From: Pseudogymnoascus destructans
Lineage: Eukaryota > Ascomycota > Leotiomycetes > Thelebolales > Thelebolaceae
Assembly (NCBI RefSeq): GCF_001641265.1
Contig: NW_020167529.1
Location: forward strand, 1-64,000
Length of the DNA: 64,000 nucleotides
Direction of reading: 5' to 3'
Part shown: positions 21,273 to 31,617 of the stretch, in pieces
Layout: each line of letters starts with the position of its first letter
Numbering within the stretch: position 1 is the stretch's first letter
Made by a program: the position numbers and the translations under genes
The notes under the pieces: model-generated
The model's input: only the letters and a program-made list of their open reading frames with translations
What the model was told of the DNA's origin: nothing
The model's database searches: none

Positions 21273-21368
21273 CTCGCTCCCTTCCCCTGGGCATTCGTCT
21301 CGAATCCTATAAGTACGTCCATGTCCCCGGGACTCTGCTGCTCCTCAGCGAGTCCTTCAACATGCAAC

Positions 21369-22016
21369 ATGCCTACTGACACTGCCCGCAAACTCCAGGA
21401 ACGCAACGATCTTGTCCGTCGAATAAAGAACCACGGATACGAACTACCCGAAATGGATTCTTGCTCGAACTGCGTGAGGCGAAACGTTACTTGCGTGTCG
21501 TCTCCAAATGATTCACGGCGGTGCGCCGAGTGCGTTCGTCACAACTTGAAAGAAAAATGTGACTGTATGGGTCCTGAGCATCCCGACTGGGTGAAGCTCG
21601 AACGGGAGGAGGATCGCCTGGATCGCGAAGAGGAAGAAACCCTTTCGAAGTTACTTCGTCTGCGGAAGCAGAAACGCCTCATCCGAACCCGTGGTATAGA
21701 TATGCTCCGGCGAGGTTTGAAAAACCTCGACGAGCTTGATGCGGCAGAGGAGGCCGAACGTGTGGCTGCTGAGAACCGTGACGCTGTTGAGGCCGAGGAA
21801 CAGGCAGTTAGCGCTGCCTCCTCGTCTGTGACCGGGACCCCGCTTCCTCCGATCCACTGGCCTACTCCCCTGCATCTTGGGATCAATAGCTGGCGGATGG
21901 CGGCGTCGATATTCCTCCAGCAGTTCTTTGCTGATGTTCCTTGTTGGTTCCCACGAATTATCCGTAGGTTCGTAATTTTCCCATTTTATCAAAAACTCTT
22001 CTCGACGTCCTACTAA
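21369..22016 (+). CDS. Antisense Zn2Cys6-like protein of gypsy A (gene C)
   Basis: The plus-strand frame starts at ATG 21369 (MPTDTARKL; a second in-frame ATG is at 21321). It lies between the 3' LTR and the end of pol and overlaps the pol C-terminus on the opposite strand. Cysteines at residues 32, 35, 42, 52, 55 and 64 read CX2C-X6-C-X9-CX2C-X8-C, which fits the fungal Gal4-type Zn2Cys6 consensus. Basic residues sit in the first loop (VRRNVT). Residues 75-148 form a strongly charged coil, as in Zn2Cys6 factors that dimerise. The true 3' end is unclear, because the last 60 codons are antisense to pol and could be removed by splicing. No activation domain is visible. Confidence 0.7.
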   Translation: MPTDTARKLQERNDLVRRIKNHGYELPEMDSCSNCVRRNVTCVSSPNDSRRCAECVRHNLKEKCDCMGPEHPDWVKLEREEDRLDREEEETLSKLLRLRKQKRLIRTRGIDMLRRGLKNLDELDAAEEAERVAAENRDAVEAEEQAVSAASSSVTGTPLPPIHWPTPLHLGINSWRMAASIFLQQFFADVPCWFPRIIRRFVIFPFYQKLFSTSY

Positions 22017-25000
22017 CCTTCTGTCTAGGATCGCTTCGACCTCATATTCGATTATCTCATTCTCGGGTTGGAGTTCGGTGTCGGTCGCAATTGGGGTATT
22101 TCCTCTTGCTGGTTCCAGTAGTGAGACATGAAATACCGGGTGTAGTCTAGACTTCCTGGGTAGCTGCAGTCTGTAATTAACTGAGCTGACTTTGTTCAAT
22201 ATTTTGAATGGTCCCAATTTCTTGAAGTCCAACTTTGTGCTTGGTCGTTTCGTTTTGATATGTTTCCGGAGTAGGTATACTTTATCCCCCTCCTTGAAGG
22301 CAGGTTCCATACTGCGCTTCTTGTTTGCGTATGCGGCGGATCGTTCATTTAAGAATTGGATGTCCGTCGCAAGTTGTTTGTGGAACGATTTCAGTTGTTC
22401 CACCACGATCAGGGCTTGTTCAGCTCGTGATTCATCCGGTCTTGGTTCCCTATATGCTTCTGGCTGGTAGCCGTAATTGGCAAAGAACGGTGAGACTTTC
22501 GTTGCTTCTGTCATCGCGCTGTTATATGCAAACTGTGCAATGGGTAAGATCTGAACCCAGTTATCCTGTTGATGATTGACATAGCTTCGCAGGTACTGTT
22601 CAAGGGTCTGATTTAATCTTTCTGTTTGGCCGTCTGTCTGGGGATGAAAAGCTGTTGACAGCTTATGATTTGTTCCCAGTAGCGCCATCAATGATTTCCA
22701 GAATTTCGAAGTAAAGAGCTTGTCTCTATCTGAGATGATTTCTTCTGGCATCCCATGATCGGCTAATATGACTCGAATGAAGGTATATGCGAGCGCCTCG
22801 GCGTCGCTAGCTTCTAGATATGGTATAAACTTCCCATATTTCGTGAGTCTTTCCGTGATGACGAGGATAGAGTCGTATTCTATTCCTGTTAACGGGTCCT
22901 TGGAGGGTGGAAGCTTGACGATGAAGTCCAAAGCTATTGATTTCCATGCTCCTTTTGGTACTGGTGTCGACTTGAGTTGTCCGTATGGCAGATGCCTATT
23001 GGATTTTGACTTGCTGCAAATGTCGCACTCTCTTACCACTGTCTCTACCTGCTTCCTCATACCTGGGAAGTAGTAGTGTCGAGTGATTCGTTCGAAGGTT
23101 CGTGTTACTCCCTGATGACCGTGTGCTGGTAACGAGTGTTGTTCTTGCACCAGCGGGCGTCTCATTTGACTTGGGACATACACTAACCCTTTGTATCGAA
23201 TCAATCCTTGTTCGTCGATGGCGAAGTCGCCTTCGACTTTGGACAAGACTCGCTTGGCACATTCGTCTGTTGCGTAAGCTTTCTTGAGTCTTTCCTCGAG
23301 TTCTGTATCTTCGATGACTGAGATCGTCGCTAGTAACTCGTTGTACTGTATTCCTGCATCTGTTTTCTTCAGAATTGCTCTAGGTCTTTCTTCCTTTGGG
23401 CCGATGTAGTCGGTCCGTCTGCTGAGAGCATCTGCTCTTGCATTCTCGGAGCCCTTGCGATAGGTTATCGTGAAGTTGTAGGCTGCGAGGGTTTTTGCCC
23501 AGCGGACTTGTCTGCGGTTTAAAACCTTGGTCGTGGTGAAGTATATGAGGTTCTTGTGATCCGTCCATACCTGCACAGGGTAGGTGGGTCCCTCAAGATA
23601 TACTCGCCACTGCTCAAAGGCAACGACAATAGCCAGTAGCTCCTTGTCGTGGATGTCGTAATTGAGTTCCGCGGGTGACAGTTTCCTAGAGTAGTACGCG
23701 ATTGGTTTGAACTTACCGTTCTCGTCTGGTTGATTCAGACATGCTCCAATTGCGAAGTCAGAAGAGTCCGTTTCGAGGATGATCTTCTTTGCAGGGTCAA
23801 ATGTAGCAAGGATAGGTGCTTCCGTGAACTTCGTCTTAAGTTCCTGGAAAGCAGCCTCTGCCTTGTCCGTCCATTTGAATTCGAGATCCTTTCTGGTAAG
23901 CTCCGTGAGTGGTTGAGCTACCTTGGAATATCCTGAGATGAATCTTCGATAGAAGTTGGCGAAGCCTAGGAAGGCTTGCACTTCCTTGACCGTGGTCGGT
24001 GTTGGCCATTCCAACACTGCCGTTACTTTTGCTTGGTCCATCTTGATGCCGTGCGTTCCAATAATGTAACCCAAGAATTCGACTTGGTTTTTATGGAACT
24101 CGCACTTCTCTGGTTTGAGGAGTAAGCTGTACTCCTTTAGTTTCTTCAGGACGAGTTTGACATGCTTGACATGCTCCTCCTTGGTTGCTGAATACACCAG
24201 GACATCGTCTAAGTAGACAATGGTAAAGATGTCTAAGTATTCGTGCAAAGCATCATTCATCAGTCATTGCATGGATGCGGGTGCGTTTGTTAGCCCAAAG
24301 GGCATGACTTGATACTCGAATAGGCCATAGCGGGTGCGGAATGCTGTTTTCCACTCTTCCCCAGCCTTGATTCGGATCAGGTTGTATGCTCCTCGCAGAT
24401 CTAGCTTACTGAAGATCTTTGCTCCTTGAAATCTATCGTGTAGTTCGTTGATTAACGGCAGGGCATACCTGTCCTTGATTGTGATGTTGTTCAACGCTCG
24501 ATAGTCCACACATAACCGTAGGGAGCCGTCTTTCTTTGGTACGAAAAGCACCGGACTTCCTGCTGGTGATGTGGATGGTCTGATGAATCCTTTCGCTAGG
24601 TTATCATCAATGTACTCCTTAAGTACCTTCAGCTCCTTTTCCGATAGCTGATATATTGGTCCGAACGGTGGACTCTTGTCTTTCTCCAAAGGTATCTCAT
24701 GATCCCATGGTTGGTGCTTAGGAAGCGCCTCGTTCTTAGGGCCTTCCTGGAATAATTGCTCGTATTCCTTGTACTCCACCGGTATACTCGTCGGTGAGGA
24801 TGCCTGGGCTAGGTCATCGAGCTCGGAGGTTGCACATAACTCCTTCCGGCCCTGGGAGGGTTTCTCCCGTTGTCGTGTGTCCGTCCGTTGTTCACACGCG
24901 CACTGGCTCATCACAACTTTCTCATTCCACCAGTCGATCTGGGGGTTGTGTTTCTTGAGCCATGGCACACCAAGGATGCACGCATGGTTGTCCATGTGCA

Positions 25001-25339
25001 CGATGTCAAACTGAATCGTTTCCTTGTGCCCGTGTAGCATGACCATTTCCAATGGGACCGTTTCGTGGGTCACCATTCCTTCATTAGTCGAGATGGGCTC
25101 TCCATCTACGACCATTAACGGGTATGGTTCGGTTTTCAATTGCGTCTTGAAACCTTGCATGTCTGCTACTTTCTTTGTCATAAAGTTGCCCGTCGCTCCT
25201 GAGTCAATCATTGCTCGGAGGTGTCGCTGTTGTATCTTAGCGACCACATATAGTTGCATGCTGCCCGTCGTGGCGCATAGCTGGTCTGTACTAGGCCTCT
25301 TCGTGTCACTCGCCGGTGGCCTACCGTCGAGGACTCCTA
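21651..25339 (-). pseudogene. gypsy A copy 2 Pol polyprotein (one nonsense codon)
   Basis: Entered by -1 frameshift at 25340-25346, the frame encodes, in order, protease (MIDSGATGNFM), RT (VYLDDVLVYS), RNase H (ETDSSDFAIGACL), an integrase with zinc-binding and DDE regions (DFIVKLPPS, ISDRDKLFTS, TDGQTERLNQTLE), and a C-terminal chromodomain (WENYEPTDNSWEPTRNI). A TGA at 24261-24263 replaces the CGA (Arg) read in copy 1, just before the LMNDALHEYL segment of RT. Apart from this codon the frame is open to 21651. The chromodomain suggests targeting to modified histone marks. The last part overlaps gene C in antisense. Confidence 0.93.
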
Positions 25340-27274
25340 GTTTTTTGACTCATCCGAGGAAGGATAGTATTCATCCGCTTCCAATGGTGGTCCTTGGGGA
25401 GATCGTTTCCCTCGCTCTTCTGCTTCGTCTAGCAGATGTGGGTATTTCTCATATACCTGTTCGCTTTTGATAGGCAAGTCCCCTTCAGACTGGCTTCGCC
25501 TGAGGGCGTGAACTTGCTCTGCGTCTCTGAAGTGTATCCTGGGCGAGGATCGGGGAAACAACTGATTCTGGTGTTTCTTTTTCCAGTGGAGCTTGCAGTC
25601 ATCTTCGCTGCAATACTCCCAGTAGACATACGCGTGCCAGGGATGATCAGTCTCTGTTGCGTCTGTCGTTGATAGTTCCCGCTGTCCTCTCACCCATGCA
25701 CTATCTTCCCTCGGAGGCGTGGAGAACGTGTCTAGTTGCTCCATGGCTCTCCTTTCGATGCGTGGAGTGGGTCTCGCATTTTCCCGTCGCAGCATACCTC
25801 TAGCTTTCTCGTCGTACTTCTGCAGGGTTCTCCTGCGGTCCTGGTAGTAAAGTTCGACGCTTTTCATATTCTTCAGTTTAGCCATATGCTCGACATCCTT
25901 CTCCAGTTCTTCCGCTTCTTGGGCTTCCAACTTAGCTACGTCTGGGGATGTGCCAAGCAGCCTGCGGGTATTTGTTAGTTGGTCGTAGTATCTCCAGAGG
26001 TCATCCTTGCAGTCGTCCACCTTGCACTCTAACGGAAGTCCCTGTAACAGGTTCCCGTAGATGCCCTTAAGCGTGGGGATTCTCCTCTGGCCGCTGGGCT
26101 TGTCTCGTTCGGCCCTAATCTTCACGTGGGCGTGTTTTGCCATGCGTCTTACTATGCTCTTGCACCGTGGACTCATTGGTTCCGTAGGTGCGAGTTCATC
26201 GAAGGTCTCCTGTTCCGAGACGGTGAACGATTCCGCCTCCGACCCTTCATCTGAGCTCTCGTCTTCTGGGGTGCTTTCGCCGTTTATTCCCCAGTCCTGT
26301 TTGCTCACAAACGTTGTGTTCAACTGTCCTGTCCAGGTGGCATTGAGTTGTTTGCCGACTTTGCGTCCGCCGTTCCCTTTCTTTGGCTGTCTGCAGTCTC
26401 GGGCCATGTGGCCTGGCTTGTCGCAGTTAAAACAGAGTCGTTCCTTGAATTGTCTGTCTTTCTTAGGGTCACGGGGTCGTCCAGGTTTGAACGTGGCATC
26501 GAGTTCCATTGGGTCCGACCAACGGTTGTCTCGCGGGTGTTGATCCCGTCGTCTGCCCTCGTTTCCCCGGTAGGGGTAACTTTTCTTGGGCTTGTCATAG
26601 GTCCGACGTTCCTTCTGGAATTCGTATAGTCGATTGTCGATTCGGACCGTATGTTCGATTAGCGCTACCATGTCCGTTGGTTGTTGTTCCAAATGGGCAA
26701 GTTCCATACGTATATGGCTCTTCAGCCCACGTCGGTAGTGGCTGATGAGTGCGCTGGCGTCCCATCCTGTCTGATTGCCGTATCTCTGGAATTCTGTGGA
26801 GTACGTGAGGGCGCTGCCAGTCTGCTTAAGTGCAAACAGATGGTCTTCCGCGGTCTTGATCTCATCGATGTCTCCGAACATGCGTCGGATTTCCTTACAG
26901 AATCCTTTCCAGCTGCCAAACATAGTCTGCGTAGTTGCCATGCTTCCATTGGTACTCTCATATTTGAAATAATCCTTGAGGAATGGTTCGATCCATCGCA
27001 GGGCTTCCCCCCTAAGGTAGGACGCAGTCCACAGGGCATAGCTCTCCTGGGTGGGAAACTTCTCGTCATTGAAGTGCTGGTACAGTTCGACCTGTAGCAA
27101 AAACACCTCAAGTTCCTTTCGGTTGCCGGAGTAAGTGTCGGGCAACTTGACGCGTAGAGTTTCCTTGAGTTCGTTGACGGTGGGTGCGTCGGGCATCTCT
27201 TCATTCTCAGGCTTAGACCTCTGAGACGAAGTTGGCGTGGTGGGGGTTTTCCCCTTCGAACTGACGACAGACAT
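25337..27274 (-). CDS. gypsy A copy 2 Gag polyprotein
   Basis: A 645-aa frame runs from ATG to TAG, with a Gag helical region and a zinc knuckle (CFNCDKPGHMARDC). It differs from copy 1 at scattered positions only. The leader between the LTR and the ATG is 46 bp. The stop codon overlaps the slippery site used to reach pol. Confidence 0.94.
   Translation of the reverse strand: MSVVSSKGKTPTTPTSSQRSKPENEEMPDAPTVNELKETLRVKLPDTYSGNRKELEVFLLQVELYQHFNDEKFPTQESYALWTASYLRGEALRWIEPFLKDYFKYESTNGSMATTQTMFGSWKGFCKEIRRMFGDIDEIKTAEDHLFALKQTGSALTYSTEFQRYGNQTGWDASALISHYRRGLKSHIRMELAHLEQQPTDMVALIEHTVRIDNRLYEFQKERRTYDKPKKSYPYRGNEGRRRDQHPRDNRWSDPMELDATFKPGRPRDPKKDRQFKERLCFNCDKPGHMARDCRQPKKGNGGRKVGKQLNATWTGQLNTTFVSKQDWGINGESTPEDESSDEGSEAESFTVSEQETFDELAPTEPMSPRCKSIVRRMAKHAHVKIRAERDKPSGQRRIPTLKGIYGNLLQGLPLECKVDDCKDDLWRYYDQLTNTRRLLGTSPDVAKLEAQEAEELEKDVEHMAKLKNMKSVELYYQDRRRTLQKYDEKARGMLRRENARPTPRIERRAMEQLDTFSTPPREDSAWVRGQRELSTTDATETDHPWHAYVYWEYCSEDDCKLHWKKKHQNQLFPRSSPRIHFRDAEQVHALRRSQSEGDLPIKSEQVYEKYPHLLDEAEERGKRSPQGPPLEADEYYPSSDESKN
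25340..25346 (-). promoter_or_regulatory. -1 frameshift site A AAA AAC (copy 2)
   Basis: Gag ends TCA AAA AAC TAG. A -1 slip gives AAA CTA GGA GTC and continues in the open pol frame. Pol here lacks its own ATG, so frameshifting is the simplest route to Pol. Confidence 0.82.
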
Positions 27275-27320
27275 GTTGCTTTGTGTGTAAGCCGGTACCT
27301 CGTAGAAGTGGTGCTCAAAG

Positions 27321-27795
27321 TGTAACGCTGACTTCTAAACGATAGAAGGCACAGAGGTTCTCTTGCGTAAAGGTTTACTTATCAGAGGAGGCAGGGGATC
27401 AGACACAAAGGCTTCAAGTAACACGTTACTAGTATATAACAAATACTGTATTGAGTTGAGCACGAAGCTCCTATCTAAGGAAATACTATCTACTTATATA
27501 GTGGCGTCGTGCCTAGTGGACTCTTGGGAACTCACTCGAGTCCTCGGAGTCCTGGACTCTTAGGATTCTTCTCATCATCCTGCGAGTCCGTCACGTGCCT
27601 AGTGGACTCCTGGGAACTCACTCGAGTCCTCGGAGTCCTGGACTCTTAGGACTCTTCTCATCATCCTGCGAGTCCGTCACGTGATACTTTCGGAACTACT
27701 ATTCCCCGCTGCCCCTCCAGGTACCAGGGCCGGTCTCATGCGACCTCCCTCCTTCCTGTCCTGTAGTTGGCCAGCCTTCTTGTTCCGTCGTAACA
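27321..27795 (-). repeat. Family A 5' LTR of copy 2
   Basis: A 475-bp LTR, nearly identical to 20798-21272. It drives minus-strand transcription of gag-pol. The TSD CCACC follows at 27796-27800. Confidence 0.97.
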
Positions 27796-27806
27796 CCACC
27801 ATTACA

Positions 27807-28265
27807 TCGACTCTTCTTGTCAATTCAATCAACCTTCCAGTACAGCTTGAGCCTTCTGGCCTTCAACAATTATATGAACAAGTTATACAATCTGGCCAAA
27901 TACACGATGTCATGAGCATAAACAGCTTCCTCAATCCGATTGAGGAGCAAGAGGAGGAAGACATAACGGGAGGAGGGACTAAGACGCAGGAGGAGCTTGA
28001 AGATAGACTTCTTCAAGAGGTGATACAGGATGAGCTCGGCTCTCATGAGGCCCAAGATGATGATGAAGACGAAGTCCAAGCTGAGCAGCCTACATACTCA
28101 CTGCAGGCTGCCAGCAACGCTCTACAAGTTCTGATTGGGTTCACAGAAAGCAGAGAAGATATGCAGACCTCTTATTTGAGGTTATTTGAGCGTTTTGAGG
28201 GTCAACTGGAGGAATTAAAGCGGAACGGGTATTCACAAGGCACATTAGATAGTTGGATTACATAA
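27807..28265 (+). pseudogene. DNA transposase C-terminal remnant (pogo/Fot1-like)
   Basis: The frame from the end of the foldback element to TAA at 28263-28265 is acidic in the middle. It ends in a segment (ASNALQVLIGFTESREDM, then TLDSWIT) that resembles the C-terminal tail of fungal pogo-type DDE transposases. The catalytic part is missing. The foldback element sits at its 5' edge. Confidence 0.45.
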
Positions 28266-28688
28266 GCTTCATATATACGATACCCTCATCGTTGTGATAT
28301 ATTTTGGCTGCACGGAATCAATCGTCTTAACGAGGCTGTACTGTAGTTAGGCTGCGCACTGGGTACTCACGAGTCGAGTAGTAGAATTTTTACTCACCCA
28401 GCTGAGTTACTCGCTCATGTCCCGAGTATTGTTGAATGAGGATTACTCACTTGCTGAGTACCTAGTATGGGTCTTGGCAACTCAGTTATATCACGTGTTT
28501 GATTAGCCATTACTTATGTTAAAAACGGGGTGCGACTTCATTGATCAAGACGCCATAACTCCAACTCCATTCCCATATTGTTGATGTCCTATTCCACACT
28601 ATAACCTTTGGCCTTTAGGTACCAGGTTACCAGATGGTTACCAGAACTCATCTGACCTTCATTCCTGGGTGAGAGACATTTCCATCGA

Positions 28689-29262
28689 TTAAGCCCACAG
28701 CTTAAACATCATATCCTGCAAACGCCGAACCAATATCATACCCTTTGCCTGAATTGTCACTCTCTTCGCATGAATAGCGAGGAGGTTTGTCACTATAACT
28801 GTTAGTATGTCCCTGTCACTATGTTTAAACATCATACTCTCAAATTCTCGAATGAGGAAGCATTCAGCAGCTTCCTAAAGAGCTAGGATAGCAGATTGCT
28901 GGAAGCGAAGATTGGACTTGAAGTCTACTGTGATTTCCCTAACAAGACGCTGGAATGGGAGCTAGTATCAAGTTGCTGTCTTCTGATATCGCGGAGAGCC
29001 TTGGTGCCTATATGTTTATTAGAGAGTTCTGGTAATCCTCTGGTAATCCTCTGGTAATCCTCTTACTAGACTTTGTGCAGCGCGTGGCCTTCTGAGCATG
29101 ATTGTTGCTAGCTTGAGATGAGCAAACTGGAGCTTTTCTTGCTGTGCCCACAGCCTTTTCCTGTCCCTTTCCGCCAAGCCCAGAGCCAGCCCGTAATCCA
29201 AGTGGCATCCTTGGTGCTATGCCGCCAGTTGATCTCCTAGCAGTTTGCTTGGTACGAGTCAT
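28689..29262 (-). pseudogene. Histone H3-like pseudogene carried by the hAT element
   Basis: Minus strand. ATG at 29262 opens TRTKQTARRSTGGIAPR, an H3 tail with K4 kept but K9 changed to Arg, K14 to Ile and K18 to Met. Exon 1 is 29067-29262 and intron 29008-29066. The next part gives ALRDIRRQQ, then, after a small deletion/frameshift, PFQRLVREI and DFKSNLRFQQSAI as in the H3 core. A TAG interrupts the alpha-2 helix. Intron 28793-28837 splices REFE to MTNLLAIHAKRVTIQ, matching the H3 C-terminal helix. The last exon ends at 28689. A good 5'UTR intron (GTAAGT...CTAAC...TAG) ends just before the ATG. The tail region between 20 and 60 is much diverged from H3. Confidence 0.8.
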
Positions 29263-29661
29263 TTGCTAATATCAAGGTGAGTTAGTAAAGTAAACACAAG
29301 ATAAAGAAGTAGATCAAAAGATATGTGTACTTACAGTGAGTTTGTAGAAAGAATATTGCAGAAGAAGAGTATAGTAAAGAGGTAGAGGTTGAAAGGTATG
29401 TGTTTTATATGAAGGTGCGCATTGTGGTGTTGTTTTTGGAACAGTAATTCTTTGTAGGTGAATATTCCTTCACAAATATTTTTGTTTGCAACTTTAAAAT
29501 AACCACGACCTTAGAACCACCTTCCTTGGTTACTCTCCGATCTACACATTCTTCTTCCCTTTTGAGCCTTTACCTCTTCACTAGGACTTCAACTAAGTTT
29601 ATTATCTTGATTCTATAGCCAGAACTTCTGGAGATCTCTGCTAATCACGTGTTTAGTTAGT

Positions 29662-31340
29662 ATGGCGAAACTCAAGGCACATGAAGAACTCTCCACTAAT
29701 GTGAATACTATCAAAGCTCGCAACTGCGTCTCCAACCTTACTGAAGATGAGAAGGCTGTTCACTTAGCACTCAAGGCTGACCATGCTGATCTGAGCTACT
29801 ACTTAAAGAAGTTATATAAGTCTGCAAAGTGTAAGGATGCCTCCTTACCTAGATACTCGAAGAACCCGCCTCAGAGCTGTTACGGTCACCACAAGCATGA
29901 AATCCGACTAGGTGTGGTTTCGGACCAGTAGAGGAGGACATAGCGAGTTACACTATAGTGGGGGACAGTAAGGGTGTAGGGTTCAGGGTCGATGCGGACC
30001 TGTTGCGGTGGAAGGTTCAGGGCTAGGGTTGGGATAACCGAGTCGGGCCCGTTTCGGGTACTTAAGGAAACAAACTTAACGGGGTTCCCCCTTCATCTTT
30101 TTTGTATCCTTCGTAGTAGACCTATAGGATAGCATCCTTTTAGCCTCCAACTCGCACTCTCATATGCTATTACTGTGAGCTGGGTGCCCTGTGTCATTAC
30201 ACAAAGTATATCGCTGCCTCTACTGAAGACAAGACACGTCTACAGAATGAATTGAAGGTTGAGCGTATTTGTGTTCGGTAAGTTCCTTCTGGTAATCTCT
30301 GGTAGCCTCAATCTAACTATAAACAGGACTGAGAAGGGTACCCTATCTTGCATTGCGAATCAGAAAGTCAAGAATATTAGCGCCTCTTCTTCTCCACAAG
30401 CCCCACCATCTACTCCGCCCAAACAACTTCTGTCTGAGCTTGCTGCATTTGAGGGTATCTCAAGTATTCCAATCGATGACAATCATAACAGCGAATGGGA
30501 GGATACTGAGGTTGAAGACGATTTGGAGTTGGAGCTTATGTTACAGCGCGAGATATTTTAAATGACGAGGCTGTTCTACCAGATGAGCTTTCCGATGAAG
30601 AGATCACTAGCACCCAGGCTCTCTTAACTCAAGCGCACATTGATGTATGCTACCTCATAATCTGGTAATCTTCTGGTGATACTAATAGTTGATAGGCCCA
30701 TGAAGAGTCCAATTTCCGCAAGTGGCAACATTTCTGGGATAGCTGTATCCACTCATATACGAGAAAGGCTGGAAAGCTGAGAAAGAAGCCTGAGCGTCTC
30801 TTTGAGTATATGCCGTGGATTGATGTAGAGGAAGGGTACGTCTCTGATCATCCTAGCAATCTTCTGGCAATACTAATTGTTTATTATAGCACTTTTCACG
30901 AGGTTATCCCACCACATAAATATTTCTGTTTGTACGAGCAGGCAGTTTGGAAAGTGGGCCTAATTACCAGGACCTGTGCAGTGGTACCCAAAGTCTTACA
31001 ATCTTGTCGACAATGGATGGTTGCAAATATCCACTCATAGTTCTAGCTTCAAAGAGGCGTTCTTACTTGTCTACTCTAAGAAGTTTGATAAGGAAAAGTG
31101 GGCTAAGGTATCAGCTGCACAGGATATGTTGTTCCTGGAGCTAGAGTAGAGGAGAACTTGAGTTGCTAAAGTTATAGCGCTGGAGTACCTTTCGCGTTGG
31201 AAAACCAGGTATTTAAGTACTTCATCGTAGCCAGACTTCTGGTAACCTTCTGATAATCGAGCAATTTGCCAAATGCCATCTCAATACTCAGAGTTGTTTG
31301 ATTCTGACAGTATTCTCAGACTCTTTTCCGTCTTCTCAAC
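29662..31340 (+). pseudogene. Unknown spliced gene inside the hAT element, interrupted by a solo LTR
   Basis: Exon 1 starts MAKLKAHEELS at 29662 and stops at the LTR (29829). After the LTR and one CAAAG copy it continues (YIAASTEDKTRLQNELK) to a donor at 30278. The intron is 30278-30326. The next exon encodes a Pro/Ser then acidic stretch (EWEDTEVEDDLELELM). A one-base shift near 30555 moves to a frame that continues (VLPDELSDEEITSTQALLTQ) through apparent introns near 30646-30697 and 30837-30890 with Trp-rich exons (FRKWQHFWDSCIHSY). I do not recognise the family. The introns share the words TTCTGGTAATC. Confidence 0.5.
29830..30201 (+). repeat. Family D LTR, solo, TSD CAAAG
   Basis: It begins TGTAAGGATGCCTCC and ends GTGTCATTACA. 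CAAAG precedes (29825-29829) and follows it (30202-30206). The right half matches the LTRs at 44221 and 63728, while the left half is longer and diverged. Confidence 0.9.
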
Positions 31341-31363
31341 GACTATCCTCATTAAATCAAGTC

Positions 31364-31612
31364 TGTAAGGACACAGGGCACCCAGCTCACAGTAATAGCA
31401 TATGAGAGTGCGAGTCAGAGGCTAAACGGATGCTATCCTATAGGTCTACTATGAAGGATACAAAAAAGATGAAGAGAGGAACCCCCGTTGGGTCAATCTC
31501 CTTAAGTACCCGAAACGGGTCCGACTCAGCTAACCTGCCTTAACTCTTATCATGTGACCGTAACCTGCCCGACTCAGATCCTTTCCATCACTGAGGGACA
31601 GGCATCCTTACA
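31364..31612 (-). repeat. Family D LTR, solo, TSD AAGTC
   Basis: In minus orientation it starts TGTAAGGATGCC and ends TGTCCTTACA. AAGTC flanks it on both sides (31359-31363, 31613-31617). It splits the hAT coding DNA just before the BED finger region. Confidence 0.93.
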
Positions 31613-31617
31613 AAGTC

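Larger units (their letters stand above)
20798..27795 (-). mobile_element. Ty3/gypsy retrotransposon family A, copy 2 (complete)
   Basis: The complete 6998-bp element has LTRs 20798-21272 and 27321-27795 that differ at only about three positions, and a perfect target duplication CCACC (20793-20797, 27796-27800). Read on the minus strand the order is 5' LTR, gag, frameshift site, pol (protease, RT, RNase H, integrase, chromodomain), an opposing six-cysteine gene, a purine tract (GGGGAAGGGAGCGAG) and 3' LTR. The high LTR identity means recent insertion. One nonsense codon in RT (24261-24263) is the only obvious lesion. Confidence 0.97.
19421..27806. mobile_element. Foldback element with 443-bp inverted arms, split by gypsy A copy 2
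   Basis: The left arm (19421-19863) starts TGTAATGGTGGGTGCACC. The right arm (20363-20797, completed by 27801-27806) is its reverse complement with few mismatches. The middle (19864-20362) has four tandem AGACAAATTATGTCAT units at about 19920-19983 and three copies of ATGTAATGAATCATAGA. No protein is encoded. The gypsy inserted 9 bp from the right end and duplicated CCACC. Flanks are ATATAG and TCGACT, with no clear target duplication, so the class is uncertain. Confidence 0.75.
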
